Shown here: one piece after another, positions 27,039 to 35,501 of the stretch
Layout of the letters: each line of letters starts with the position of its first letter
Position numbering within the stretch: position 1 is the first letter of the stretch
NCBI GenBank assembly: GCA_000746585.2
Contig: CP009217.2
Location: 310,001 to 374,000 of the forward strand
Reading direction: 5' to 3'
DNA length: 64,000 nucleotides
Origin: Rickettsiales bacterium Ac37b
GTDB taxonomy: Bacteria; Pseudomonadota; Alphaproteobacteria; Rickettsiales; Arcanibacteraceae
Notes under the pieces: generated by a model
The model's input: the letters and a program-made list of their open reading frames with translations, nothing else
Databases searched by the model: none
What the model was told of the DNA's origin: nothing
Program-made: the position numbers and the translations under genes

Positions 27039-28181
27039 ATGTATCATTCTGGTTTTAGTAAAAATAATAGACATTTTTTGAAAAAATTATTGTTATTACC
27101 ATGGTCCATGATTTTGATTATTATATTTACAACTATAATAGGTATTACCCTCATGTATACCGCCGCTAACGGCAGTTGGTACCCATGGGCCAATAAACAA
27201 ATTATCCATTTACTTACCTCATTGCCAATTATGATTATTATAGCTATTACAGACGTACGGCTATGGTTTAAAATGTCTTACGTTATTTACATATTAGTAT
27301 TATCATTTCTTGCTATAATAGAGTTTTCAGGCCATACAGCTATGGGTGCTACTCGCTGGATTAATCTTGGTGTAATTAAAATTCAACCCTCTGAAATTAT
27401 GAAAATCTCCTTAATCTTAGCTTTGGCAAAGTATTTTCATAATATCTCACAGCTATCTACTAACAGAATAATTTATTTAATACCCCCAATAATTATGATT
27501 TTTATTCCCTTTTGCCTGATTTTAAGACAACCTGATCTCGGTACAGCGCTTATCTTATTAGCTTTAGGTACATTAATCTTTTTTGCAACGGGTGTGAGTA
27601 TACGAAAATTTATTGTAATAATTATAGCTGCTTTAATTATTTTACCATTTTCTTGGAATTTACTACATGATTATCAAAAAAAACGTGTATTAACTTTTTT
27701 AAATCCAGAGAGCGATCCTTTAGGAGCTGGATATAATATTATACAATCTAAAATTGCTATAGGTTCAGGAGGTATTTTTGGTAAAGGACTTTTAAAAGGC
27801 ACACAAAACCAACTTAAATTTTTACCAGAACATCACACCGATTTTATTTTTACCACTTTTGCAGAAGAATTTGGGTTTGTAGGAGGTATAATAATACTAG
27901 CATTATATGCTCTGTTAATAATATTTGGTATCTTTACAGCAAATAATATACGCAATCATTATAGTAGACTAATTGCCATAGGCATTACTTCTCTTTTTTT
28001 CTTGCATATATTTATTAATATGGCTATGGTTATGGGGTTATTACCTGTAGTAGGAGTGCCATTACCTTTATTATCATACGGGGGAACTATTATGATGACT
28101 ATATTTATAGGGTTTGGCTTTTTGTTTAATAGCTATGTGCATTATAATAGCCATATTAATACTAACCATAAATTTTTATAA
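27039..28181 (+). CDS. rodA: Rod-shape SEDS protein RodA (MrdB)
   Basis: A 380-residue SEDS peptidoglycan glycosyltransferase with about ten membrane helices. Typical strings are TRWINLGVIKIQPSEIMK, the RQPDLGTAL loop with the conserved Asp, KGTQNQLKFLPEHHTDFIF and the GVPLPLLSYGGT end. It polymerises glycan for cell elongation with a class B PBP. It ends 8 bp before the tRNA-Lys gene and is the last core gene before the mobile island. Confidence 0.95.
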   Translation: MYHSGFSKNNRHFLKKLLLLPWSMILIIIFTTIIGITLMYTAANGSWYPWANKQIIHLLTSLPIMIIIAITDVRLWFKMSYVIYILVLSFLAIIEFSGHTAMGATRWINLGVIKIQPSEIMKISLILALAKYFHNISQLSTNRIIYLIPPIIMIFIPFCLILRQPDLGTALILLALGTLIFFATGVSIRKFIVIIIAALIILPFSWNLLHDYQKKRVLTFLNPESDPLGAGYNIIQSKIAIGSGGIFGKGLLKGTQNQLKFLPEHHTDFIFTTFAEEFGFVGGIIILALYALLIIFGIFTANNIRNHYSRLIAIGITSLFFLHIFINMAMVMGLLPVVGVPLPLLSYGGTIMMTIFIGFGFLFNSYVHYNSHINTNHKFL

Positions 28182-28189
28182 AATCTTTA

Positions 28190-28265
28190 GGGCGATTAGC
28201 TCAGTTGGTAGAGCGGCTGACTCTTAATCAGTAGGTCGAGGGTTCGAACCCCCCATCGCCCACCA
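28190..28265 (+). tRNA. tRNA-Lys (CUU anticodon)
   Basis: A 76-base cloverleaf with CCA encoded. The acceptor stem GGGCGAT pairs with ATCGCCC; the D arm is GCTC/GAGC; the anticodon stem GCTGA/TCAGT encloses loop CTCTTAA with anticodon CTT; the T loop is TTCGAAC. The T stem GAGGG/CCCCC has one A-C mismatch. The 3' end abuts the foreign island, so this is the probable integration site. I found no second copy of the 3' end in the window. Confidence 0.95.
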
Positions 28266-28832
28266 GGATTTCTCTAGTGTTGGTGAGAATTTTTTTTATA
28301 CTTAAATATTTAGTGCTACCTTCGTGCTACTTTTAAAACAAATAATATAAAGTTTTTAAGATATAATTTTAGTAAAAAAAATAATTTATATTATTGTTAG
28401 TTTTATTAGAATTGCTTTACTTAGAGCCTAACAAAAAGGGAAAATTTTAATTAAATTATATAAAGAATATGATAACACTAACATTGAAATTGAAAATAAT
28501 GGGTACTATGTAGATTTTTCTCCTAACCCCTCTAATCAAACATTATAAATGGTATTCAAAGAATTTCTTTAGCAATTAATGTTACAATTAATACAAGTAT
28601 TGAATCGTATAAATCTAACACTACGTGTCTCATTTTAAATAATGAAAAAGAAGCTGAAATTGCTCCAACTATAGAAAAATATACAAATAATGTTATTAAA
28701 TTCATTCCAAAAAAGATTTAATTAAGATTAAAGTGTTACTAATAAATAATTATTTAATTGAAATATCTATAAAATTATTACATAACCAGTAATATAGTCC
28801 TTTGATCAAAACATTATAATTATTTAGAAACT
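28266..28832. other. Left edge of the mobile island
   Basis: The first 570 bases after tRNA-Lys hold only the frameshifted remnant above. A GTGCTACCTTCGTGCTAC direct repeat (two GTGCTAC) lies at 28312-28331. No integrase gene is present, although tRNA-targeted elements often carry one here. Confidence 0.5.
28447..28720 (+). pseudogene. Small frameshifted hypothetical remnant
   Basis: Two adjoining open stretches in different frames: about 35 codons ending at a TAA near 28548, then about 57 codons ending at a TAA near 28720. Read together with one shift they give a charged small protein with no recognised family. It sits just inside the island edge. Confidence 0.25.
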
Positions 28833-30173
28833 ATGCCATCAGTGCTAAAAGAAAAAATAGAATCTTTAATAGATTTAGAGATAAAAAACTTACCAGATGA
28901 ATTTTTAAATGAAATAGCTAGAAATATTATTAACAGCCAACAAGAATTAACTAAAGAAAATATCAGCCATCTTATATTGGATATTTTATGTTCTATATTC
29001 AGAAAGCCATGGGGTGATTTAGTAGATTATATAAATTCACATGAGAATTTAATTGACTTTGCTAACAATTTTGTTCTGAAGTTATTTTCAGAAAATAACA
29101 ACCACGCTTTATTAGCCGAATTGTTAGTGTGTTTATTAGAAAATAATAACATCCTTTTTCATAAAAAAGCTGATTATACTCTATATCAAAAATTGGCTGA
29201 AGCAGTACATAAATTAATTGATAATAAAAGTGTTTCAGTTGATAAAGTGATTCGAGCAAGATACTATTCTGATAGTGTATATGCTGATTATATGTTTCTT
29301 AACGATGAATCTAAAAAATCTTTTGAAATTGAATTACAAAAAAATCTCTTATTTTTGGAAACGGAAGACTCATTAATTAATGAAAGATTTTTAGCTTATA
29401 TTAATATATCCCAATTTTATTTATTTCAGGGCACCCATGAAGTAACTTTATCTTACCTAAATAAAGCTAAAAATATTGAAGAAAAAATTTGCATTCCGAA
29501 TTACAGAGCTTTATTTTGGTACCATTATTCATGGATATATGTAGAAAAAGGTGATTATAAAACAGCTAAAGAAAATATTAATAGCTTTTTTTCTATTATT
29601 TCTGAATCTAAGGTGAGCAGCGCTATATATTTACATTGTTTAAATATTAATGCATCTATTGAATTTCGTTTAGGCAATATTCAAGCAGCGTTTGATTGTG
29701 CTAATAAATGCTACGAGAGAGGAGTCAAATTTTATCAAACAGAAGCGAAAGATGTAATAGCAGAAAATCTGGTTACTATGGCTAGGTGTTATAAAATCAA
29801 TAAAGATTATGATTTAGCCGAGCAAACAATTAAAAAGGCAATTGCTGACCTAGAAATAATATTCGGTTCTCAGAGTCTTGATCCCAGCCAAGCTGCAGCA
29901 CATATTATTTTAGGTGATATTTTTATGGAAACCTCTAAATATGCTGAAGCTAAAGCAGAATACAGCTTTTCTGAAGAGTTTTATAAAAAATTCTATAAGG
30001 AAAATTTCTATAAAATGTATGAAGTTAGCATTGTTCTCGCTAATTTAGCTATTCTTCACTATAGAAGTGGTGATAGAAAATTAGCGGAGATTTACTTAAA
30101 AAAACTTACAGATCACTTTGCTATTGATAATGAAAATGTTTTAAGAGCTCAAAATATTTTAAAAAATTCTTGA
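28833..30173 (+). CDS. Tetratricopeptide-repeat protein
   Basis: A 446-residue all-helical protein. Several TPR-like units are visible in the second half, for example FLFQGTHEVTLSYLNKAKN-like, WIYVEKGDYKTAKENI, YKINKDYDLAEQTIKKAI and ILHYRSGDRKLAEIYLKKL, with the usual G/A-Y-x-x-A pattern. No signal peptide or catalytic domain is seen, so it is presumably a protein-binding scaffold. Such TPR genes are common cargo of rickettsial conjugative elements. Function unknown. Confidence 0.75.
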   Translation: MPSVLKEKIESLIDLEIKNLPDEFLNEIARNIINSQQELTKENISHLILDILCSIFRKPWGDLVDYINSHENLIDFANNFVLKLFSENNNHALLAELLVCLLENNNILFHKKADYTLYQKLAEAVHKLIDNKSVSVDKVIRARYYSDSVYADYMFLNDESKKSFEIELQKNLLFLETEDSLINERFLAYINISQFYLFQGTHEVTLSYLNKAKNIEEKICIPNYRALFWYHYSWIYVEKGDYKTAKENINSFFSIISESKVSSAIYLHCLNINASIEFRLGNIQAAFDCANKCYERGVKFYQTEAKDVIAENLVTMARCYKINKDYDLAEQTIKKAIADLEIIFGSQSLDPSQAAAHIILGDIFMETSKYAEAKAEYSFSEEFYKKFYKENFYKMYEVSIVLANLAILHYRSGDRKLAEIYLKKLTDHFAIDNENVLRAQNILKNS

Positions 30174-30187
30174 GAGAGAATATTTTA

Positions 30188-30391
30188 TTATTCAACTATA
30201 TTTTGTTCTATAAATTCTTTTAGATCAGAAAGCCTATATCTAACATTTTTACCTATCTTTACATAAGGTAAATTATATCTTTTAGTACATTTCCAAATAG
30301 CAAGAGTGCTCACTTTACAGCCTAAATATTCTGCAGCTTGGGTGCGGGTAAGAAGAATTTCTGATGGATTCTTAGTATAATTAAATTGCAT
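30188..30391 (-). CDS. Excisionase/AlpA-like helix-turn-helix protein
   Basis: A 67-residue winged-helix protein. The layout TRTQAAEYLGCKVSTLAIWK, then YVKIGKNVRYRLSDLKEFIE is the standard excisionase-family DNA-binding domain. It could direct excision or regulate transfer genes. It is 25 bp downstream of a second, related HTH gene on the same strand. Confidence 0.75.
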   Translation of the reverse strand: MQFNYTKNPSEILLTRTQAAEYLGCKVSTLAIWKCTKRYNLPYVKIGKNVRYRLSDLKEFIEQNIVE

Positions 30392-30416
30392 TTATAACTC
30401 CTTAATTAAATAATTA

Positions 30417-30734
30417 TTATTTTTTTATTATATTTGAGCTTTTCTTCGGGGATAGCTCTATTTTTTTAGTAGTAGAACTGCACTTACAGCTTTCAAGATA
30501 CTCTATAATTTCTGATAATTTATAACGCACTAAACCACCTATTTTATAGAAGTTACAACCTATACCTTTAATTCTATTAGAACGTGCTGTCGAAATTTTT
30601 TGACCAGTTATTTCACAAAACTCTTTCTCATTTAAAAAGATTAAATGAGGCGGCTTGTGTATATTGAGGTTTTCATTTTTAGGTATATTTAGTTCATTAT
30701 TTTCTTGGATAGTTGTTAGCATAAAATACTCCAT
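30417..30734 (-). CDS. Second excisionase-like helix-turn-helix protein
   Basis: A 105-residue protein with a low-complexity N-terminus and an HTH core: LNEKEFCEITGQKISTARSN, then FYKIGGLVRYKLSEIIEYLE. The GGLVRYKLSEI part mirrors the KNVRYRLSDL of its neighbour, so the two may be diverged paralogues. It precedes that neighbour on the minus strand and is divergent from the kinase-like gene at 30946. Confidence 0.65.
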   Translation of the reverse strand: MEYFMLTTIQENNELNIPKNENLNIHKPPHLIFLNEKEFCEITGQKISTARSNRIKGIGCNFYKIGGLVRYKLSEIIEYLESCKCSSTTKKIELSPKKSSNIIKK

Positions 30735-30945
30735 AATTTATATTACATAAAATCTCTTCTAATGTTTTTATTATAAATCTTTAACATTGATAGAGAAATA
30801 TCATTACTATATATGTGAATATCATATTCATATTTATTCTACAAGCGTAAAATGTAATATATTTTAATTTTTATTTATTCTTGTATTAATTTATGTTATC
30901 TATTATTAAATTAGTAAATAATTAATTTAATAATATATACAAATT

Positions 30946-32037
30946 ATGATGTTTTTTTCTCATTTTAAAGATAAGAATTTTTATCAGCTATTAAGAATAA
31001 TTTATATTTATGCCGTATTGGAAGCCATTATTATGGTAGCATTTTTATATGCTAAGCATAGTGAGTTCGGTGGGTCGCTGATGAATTCTATTGTCCAATT
31101 CTTGATAATATTAGGAATTTCTAATATTTTCTTTTTAAGCATTTTTTTCTTTTTTAAGCACCAGCTAAAATATTATCTCAATAATTATTCTATTAAATAC
31201 ATAGAAAAGCTTGAAAGGGACAATAAGATGTTAATCGAAAAGAATAACCTTCTTACAGGATCTTATCATCACTATAAAAATTTAGTAAAAATAGAAGAGA
31301 TAAGTAGCTTTCGAAAAGAAAAACTGATTTCAGATATTTGTAGTAAAATAACTACTTCTTTAGCAGAAATAAAAGAATTTATCAGGATCTTTATACAATT
31401 AAAAACTGGAGAAATTAAGATTTCTATTAGCCGTGATAAGCAATTAGATATTTTTATCGAGATCAATAACAAGCTAGCCTATTTATCAGAATTTTGCGTA
31501 GCCTATCAAGAAGAAGATATAGAAATTTTAGATATAGTTTATAATATAAGAGAAATATATGAAATTTATAAAAAAGATATTGTTCAGAGTAGATTAAATG
31601 TTATTCCTACGATATCAACTAACATAAAAAATATTAAATTTAATAAATTATTATTACAACAAATACTTGCTAGTCTTTTAAACCATGCAGTGAGTCATGC
31701 AAGACCGGCAGGAACGATTAACATAGATATTACTACCAGAAAAAAAGATCAACAAGATACTTTAGTAATTTTAATTAAAGATAATGGGTTTTACCTTTCA
31801 GAAGAATTTACGCGTGATTTTAAGAGTAATTTCTTAAATATCTCTCCTTTAGAGCTAGATTTAAATACTATCAAAAATATTCTAGAAACACATAATGGTA
31901 CTTTAGATTTATTACATGGCAGTGAAAATAGAGAAATTTATTTAACTTTGCCGTGTGAAACTTTTATTGATGTAAGTAAAACCAGGGCTGTTGAACATGA
32001 AAATGTCATATTATTTAGAAAGCCTTTGAGATGCTAG
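30946..32037 (+). CDS. Membrane histidine-kinase homologue lacking catalytic residues (pseudokinase)
   Basis: A 363-residue protein with two membrane helices (about 17-36 and 49-70), a coiled coil (about 82-120) and a kinase-like core. Aligned to the H-box pattern, residues 127-142 read LISDICSKITTSLAEI, so Ser133 replaces the phospho-accepting His and Lys134 the Glu. The N-box equivalent (QILASLLNHAVSH, 239-251) lacks both Asn residues, and the G1 box has D279-N-G but not the second Gly. The frame is intact, so it may be a signalling pseudokinase rather than a dead gene. Function unknown. It converges on the XRE regulator. Confidence 0.65.
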   Translation: MMFFSHFKDKNFYQLLRIIYIYAVLEAIIMVAFLYAKHSEFGGSLMNSIVQFLIILGISNIFFLSIFFFFKHQLKYYLNNYSIKYIEKLERDNKMLIEKNNLLTGSYHHYKNLVKIEEISSFRKEKLISDICSKITTSLAEIKEFIRIFIQLKTGEIKISISRDKQLDIFIEINNKLAYLSEFCVAYQEEDIEILDIVYNIREIYEIYKKDIVQSRLNVIPTISTNIKNIKFNKLLLQQILASLLNHAVSHARPAGTINIDITTRKKDQQDTLVILIKDNGFYLSEEFTRDFKSNFLNISPLELDLNTIKNILETHNGTLDLLHGSENREIYLTLPCETFIDVSKTRAVEHENVILFRKPLRC

Positions 32038-32477
32038 AAATTTTTATTGATAAGCCATTTGCAAAAATCTCTATCTATAAGGTTAGAATTCTTACTTATA
32101 GAATATTTGTATACTTCATTAATTAAAGAAGTTATTTGGTTTAAATGCAAATTTTTACTTTTTACTAATTCGGATATAACTTTTACTGCTTCAAGATATA
32201 ATTGCTCTTGCCAAATATATGTTTCTTTATCTGATGTTTCTGGGGTTAATTTATTTAGCCCAGCATTGGCGTATGATATCTGTACTAAATCATTAAGAGT
32301 ACAATCTAAGGCTGCAGCTATAGCACTTAAGATTTCAACACTAGGATTTTTAGAGAAACCTTTTAATATATTTCTAACAGCACTTTTATTTAATCCAGCT
32401 TTCTTTTCAAGGGCATTGGTGGAGAGGCTTTTAGCTTCCATTCTTTCTTTTATTTGTTGTTGTAAGTAAGAGGACAT
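32034..32477 (-). CDS. XRE-family helix-turn-helix regulator
   Basis: About 147 residues from the Met at 32477, chosen because AAGGGA lies just before it; a longer frame starts at 32516. The N-terminal HTH (ALEKKAGLNKSAVRNILKG) followed by PSVEILSAIAAALDCTLNDL is the Cro/cI pattern. The C-terminus is helical and lacks a LexA-type protease signature. It is divergent from the replication module that starts at 32608, suggesting it controls that promoter. Confidence 0.85.
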   Translation of the reverse strand: MSSYLQQQIKERMEAKSLSTNALEKKAGLNKSAVRNILKGFSKNPSVEILSAIAAALDCTLNDLVQISYANAGLNKLTPETSDKETYIWQEQLYLEAVKVISELVKSKNLHLNQITSLINEVYKYSISKNSNLIDRDFCKWLINKNF

Positions 32478-32607
32478 AAATTTCCCTTGCATGAATTTTT
32501 TAATCATGATATCCACATATATGTGGATAAATATTATGATTTTATATAGTAAAGTTTCATATATATTCTACAGATATCATAACAAATAACAAAAGTAAAT
32601 AAAAATT

Positions 32608-33480
32608 ATGAATGATTTTCTTAAGAATATTAATTATGCCTATTTTTTTGAAGAACCCTTTACTCGAAGAGAAGCATGGAGCTGGCTAGTAGAAAATGCT
32701 ATTCATGGCGAGTTATCATATTCTATTCGCAGTATGGCAAGCATATGGAAGTGGCATAGATCAAAAGTCGAGAGATTTTTAACATCTCTGAAAAACGAGT
32801 CATTAATCAAGACAGAAGTAAAGTCAGGCCAGTTGTTAATTATGATAGGTAATTGTAAGCAATTTAAGCCTGATGCTTCGCAAATAGAGATAGTAGAAGA
32901 GACTAAGAGCGAGACAGTTCCAAGTCAGAAACAAGACAATCTAACAAGCATAAATCAGCTTCAAGACGGAAGTAGTGATACTGAAACCCAATATCTTCAA
33001 GGCTTAGCAGAAAATCTTGAGACAGATTCGAGTCAATTTCAAGACGAAAATTGTGAAAAAGAAGAAAAGAAAAAAAGAAGCAAAAAAAGAAAAGAAGAAA
33101 ATAATATTTCAAAAGAAAAAAATACCCCTTATAGGGGTATTAAAAAAGAAAAGTTTTTAAGCAGTTTTTCAAGGAAATCCTTACCTTTTGATCTAGTAGA
33201 AATTGCTGATGTAGAACATTGGGGAGAGAAAACACTACCAATTGATGTTGATCTTGCTTGGGAGCTAGGGAAATTCAAAGATTACTGGTTATCAACTCGT
33301 AAAAAGCCTCCAAAGGATGGGATAGCTGCTTTTAGAAACTGGTTACGTAAATCTGTAGAACTTAAAACTCAAGGAAAAACAAATGAAAACAATTACTACA
33401 CTGAAAGAAAGGAACACTCAGGGATCGATAATTTCTTTCTCGGAGCAGCTGAGCTCGCTGCTAAGCTTGAAAGACATTGA
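32608..33480 (+). CDS. Probable replication-initiation/primosome-like protein
   Basis: A 290-residue protein. The N-terminus (FTRREAWSWLVENA, SMASIWKWHRSKVERFLTSL) is a winged-helix pattern seen in phage and plasmid replisome organisers of the DnaD/O type. A highly charged linker of Lys and Glu (about residues 150-172) precedes a C-terminal region (DYWLSTRKKPPKDGIAAFRNWLRK) like the end of such proteins. I infer a replication role from architecture only. It overlaps the next gene by 98 bp in another frame. Confidence 0.5.
   Translation: MNDFLKNINYAYFFEEPFTRREAWSWLVENAIHGELSYSIRSMASIWKWHRSKVERFLTSLKNESLIKTEVKSGQLLIMIGNCKQFKPDASQIEIVEETKSETVPSQKQDNLTSINQLQDGSSDTETQYLQGLAENLETDSSQFQDENCEKEEKKKRSKKRKEENNISKEKNTPYRGIKKEKFLSSFSRKSLPFDLVEIADVEHWGEKTLPIDVDLAWELGKFKDYWLSTRKKPPKDGIAAFRNWLRKSVELKTQGKTNENNYYTERKEHSGIDNFFLGAAELAAKLERH
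33121..33141 (+). other. Perfect hairpin inside the replication-like gene
   Basis: AATACCCCT, a three-base TAT loop, then AGGGGTATT: a 9-bp stem inside a purine-rich coding stretch, flanked by A runs. It might pause the polymerase or ribosome. It may also be only a coding coincidence. Confidence 0.4.
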
Positions 33481-33979
33481 TTGGAGTGGCATACTTGGCA
33501 ATCATAGCAAAAATATGGTTCCTAAAATAGCTAGAACTTCGTTTTTATACCAAGAGCTAGTGGTAGCGGAAAGAATTTTAGCTGAGCATTTGAAATCAGC
33601 AACTCATCGCCAGATATTAGCTTTGCTTTCTAAGCTGAGATTACATTATCCGCTTACAAATTTAGCAAGCAATCAGGTGCAAATATTACTAAACGACTAT
33701 TTGGAAGATCTAGGCATATATCCGTTTGATATCTTGTCTGCTATCTGCCTGCAGTATCGTCAAAACTCTCTAAATAGTTTCTTTCCTAAGATTGCTGAGT
33801 TACTGGCGCCTATTCGTGAAAAATGGGTAGCTAGAAAGTGGCAATTAGTCCAAATCAAAATCTTGTTAGCTAAAGCTGAAAAGGAACAAGATCTAGATTT
33901 TGATGATAATAGATTGCTCATTAAAACCATACAAAAGGAAGTTGAAGCAATGATTAAAGAATTACAAGCAAATCAGTAA
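33383..33979 (+). CDS. Helicase-loader-like or hypothetical protein of the replication module
   Basis: A 198-residue helical protein translated from a frame overlapping the preceding gene by 98 bp. The segment YLEDLGIYPFDILSAICLQY with a following FPKIAELLAPIREKWVARK resembles alphaproteobacterial phage proteins in which a helical pair precedes a Trp/Arg-rich helix and which are thought to load the replicative helicase. That is a weak likeness. The long overlap argues for translational coupling to the upstream gene. Confidence 0.5.
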   Translation: MKTITTLKERNTQGSIISFSEQLSSLLSLKDIDWSGILGNHSKNMVPKIARTSFLYQELVVAERILAEHLKSATHRQILALLSKLRLHYPLTNLASNQVQILLNDYLEDLGIYPFDILSAICLQYRQNSLNSFFPKIAELLAPIREKWVARKWQLVQIKILLAKAEKEQDLDFDDNRLLIKTIQKEVEAMIKELQANQ

Positions 33980-34017
33980 AAAAGCAGAAAGTAGAAATTA
34001 AAAAATAAAAGGAAAGA

Positions 34018-34581
34018 ATGATGAAAAAAACTAAAGTTAAATATAGCAAACCACCAGTTGCCGCTAGATATTCAGATTATGGCACCAAAGAATTACAAGA
34101 GAAAGGTGAAGTAGAATATATCGATATCGAAGGTGGATATAAGCAAGCAAGAGTTACTAATCAAACTCCTGTGGAAAGATTATATAAAAGATCTCAAATT
34201 GAAGCTTATCAGTTTCATGCAGTACAAATTCTGCAAAGAGATTACTTTAAAGCAAATACAGTAGTATCAGTCAAAGCAAAAGTTGTTATTGATCCGATCA
34301 CCCAAAAATCGAATTATCAGCCTTCAATGCTTGGTTATTGCTTTTTAGATTCAAGAGAGAGATATGAACAAGCAATGGCTAAGGTTAGAAAATTTGAGGA
34401 GCAAGAAAGGAGTTTAGGTAATAATGCTCCTTATAGTGCTATAGTGCAATATATGGTACTTGACGATGGTTATTTAAAGGATTTAAAGCAAGTTAATCCT
34501 GATTATGTAAATATTGGTGTATATGAGTTAAAGAAAGCTTTGGATGTTTTAGCCAAATATTATAATATTTTTCCAAAATAG
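34018..34581 (+). CDS. Conserved hypothetical protein, DUF6456-like
   Basis: A 187-residue basic protein. The segment PVERLYKRSQIEAYQFHAVQ and the later VQYMVLDDGYLKDLKQ resemble a helical domain of alphaproteobacterial DUF6456 proteins (pattern L-x-x-x-G-x-I-x-x-x-Q-x-x-A). Function unknown. AGGAAAGA precedes the ATG. It ends the putative replication block, 38 bp after its neighbour. Confidence 0.45.
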   Translation: MMKKTKVKYSKPPVAARYSDYGTKELQEKGEVEYIDIEGGYKQARVTNQTPVERLYKRSQIEAYQFHAVQILQRDYFKANTVVSVKAKVVIDPITQKSNYQPSMLGYCFLDSRERYEQAMAKVRKFEEQERSLGNNAPYSAIVQYMVLDDGYLKDLKQVNPDYVNIGVYELKKALDVLAKYYNIFPK

Positions 34582-35006
34582 AAATAATTGTTATTGACAA
34601 CGATAAAATCCCAAAGTAAGGTGTTTAGATAAAGTTGATAAATCTATCTAAACACTTCCTAAATATTCAAATTTAATATTCAAAAATTTATATTGATTGC
34701 AAATTTATTCAAGTTTTTTTGATTTTCTATTTTGTAAGATAACGATATCTAAAAATGAATTTCCGATTTAATCAATGTTCTGCTATCTACTGGTTCAATC
34801 CTATGTTCATTTGCTCTATGGCAAACATGATAAATGCTGCTTGCGCTTTACATTTTGCAGGCAGCAGAAATAATAAAATGGACAGGAGATTAAGTACTCA
34901 GGGTATAGTACGCTCCGAAGGCAAGATAAAGAAGATCTCCTCTAGTGCAGTTTTTTAGTGTATATGTCGCAGATTTACTTAGTTTATAGAGGAGAATTTT
35001 TATTTA
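34582..35006. other. Interval between replication-like and transfer modules
   Basis: About 425 bases. A 67-codon frame at 34755-34958 (Cys, Met and Asn rich) has no recognisable family and no good ribosome site, so I do not call it a gene. A GGAGA ribosome site at the right end belongs to the next gene. The promoter of the trb operon is probably here but was not pinned down. Confidence 0.4.
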
Positions 35007-35501
35007 ATGATCATAGCTAGTTCTACTAAAGTGAATTTAACAGGAGAAACTCTTAAGGCTATTCAAGAAGAAGCTAGCAAAGCTTCTGTTCCTATGTCCA
35101 AGATTTTAAAAAGTTATGCTATGGAATATATTAAACTAAAAAATGAATCGGAACTTATTAAGGAAGGAAAATTACCTGAAGGTTCGATAATTCATACGCA
35201 TTTAGCTAATATGGAAAGTAGAATTGCTAAAGTTTTGGTCAATAATTTAGAAGTTATAGAAGAGATTAAAACTGAAATCCAAATGCTAAGTGTTATCATT
35301 GATCATTATCTTCAGCTTTATCTAAATCATACTCCTTCTGTTCCAGCAGCAATGCAACTAGAGCGAATTAAAAGCTCCGAGGAACGTTATGAAAGATTTA
35401 TCACAAGGGTAGTAAAGACGATAAGTGATAACAAAGCTAATATTGCCCGTAATATCAAAGCACGTATTTTGCAAGATTTAGAAACTGAAAGGAATGAATA
35501 A
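35007..35501 (+). CDS. Ribbon-helix-helix-like protein preceding trbB
   Basis: A 164-residue protein. The first 45 residues (TKVNLTGETLKAIQEEASKA, then PMSKILKSYAMEYIKL) resemble a CopG/ribbon-helix-helix DNA-binding unit; the rest is helical and polar. In many P-type conjugation clusters a small CopG-like gene lies directly upstream of trbB, as here, where it overlaps trbB by 8 bp. It may regulate the transfer operon or assist the relaxosome. Confidence 0.55.
   Translation: MIIASSTKVNLTGETLKAIQEEASKASVPMSKILKSYAMEYIKLKNESELIKEGKLPEGSIIHTHLANMESRIAKVLVNNLEVIEEIKTEIQMLSVIIDHYLQLYLNHTPSVPAAMQLERIKSSEERYERFITRVVKTISDNKANIARNIKARILQDLETERNE

Noticed and set aside
34755-34958. 67-codon frame before the trb operon
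   Set aside because: Odd composition, no ribosome site and no family; not supported as a gene.
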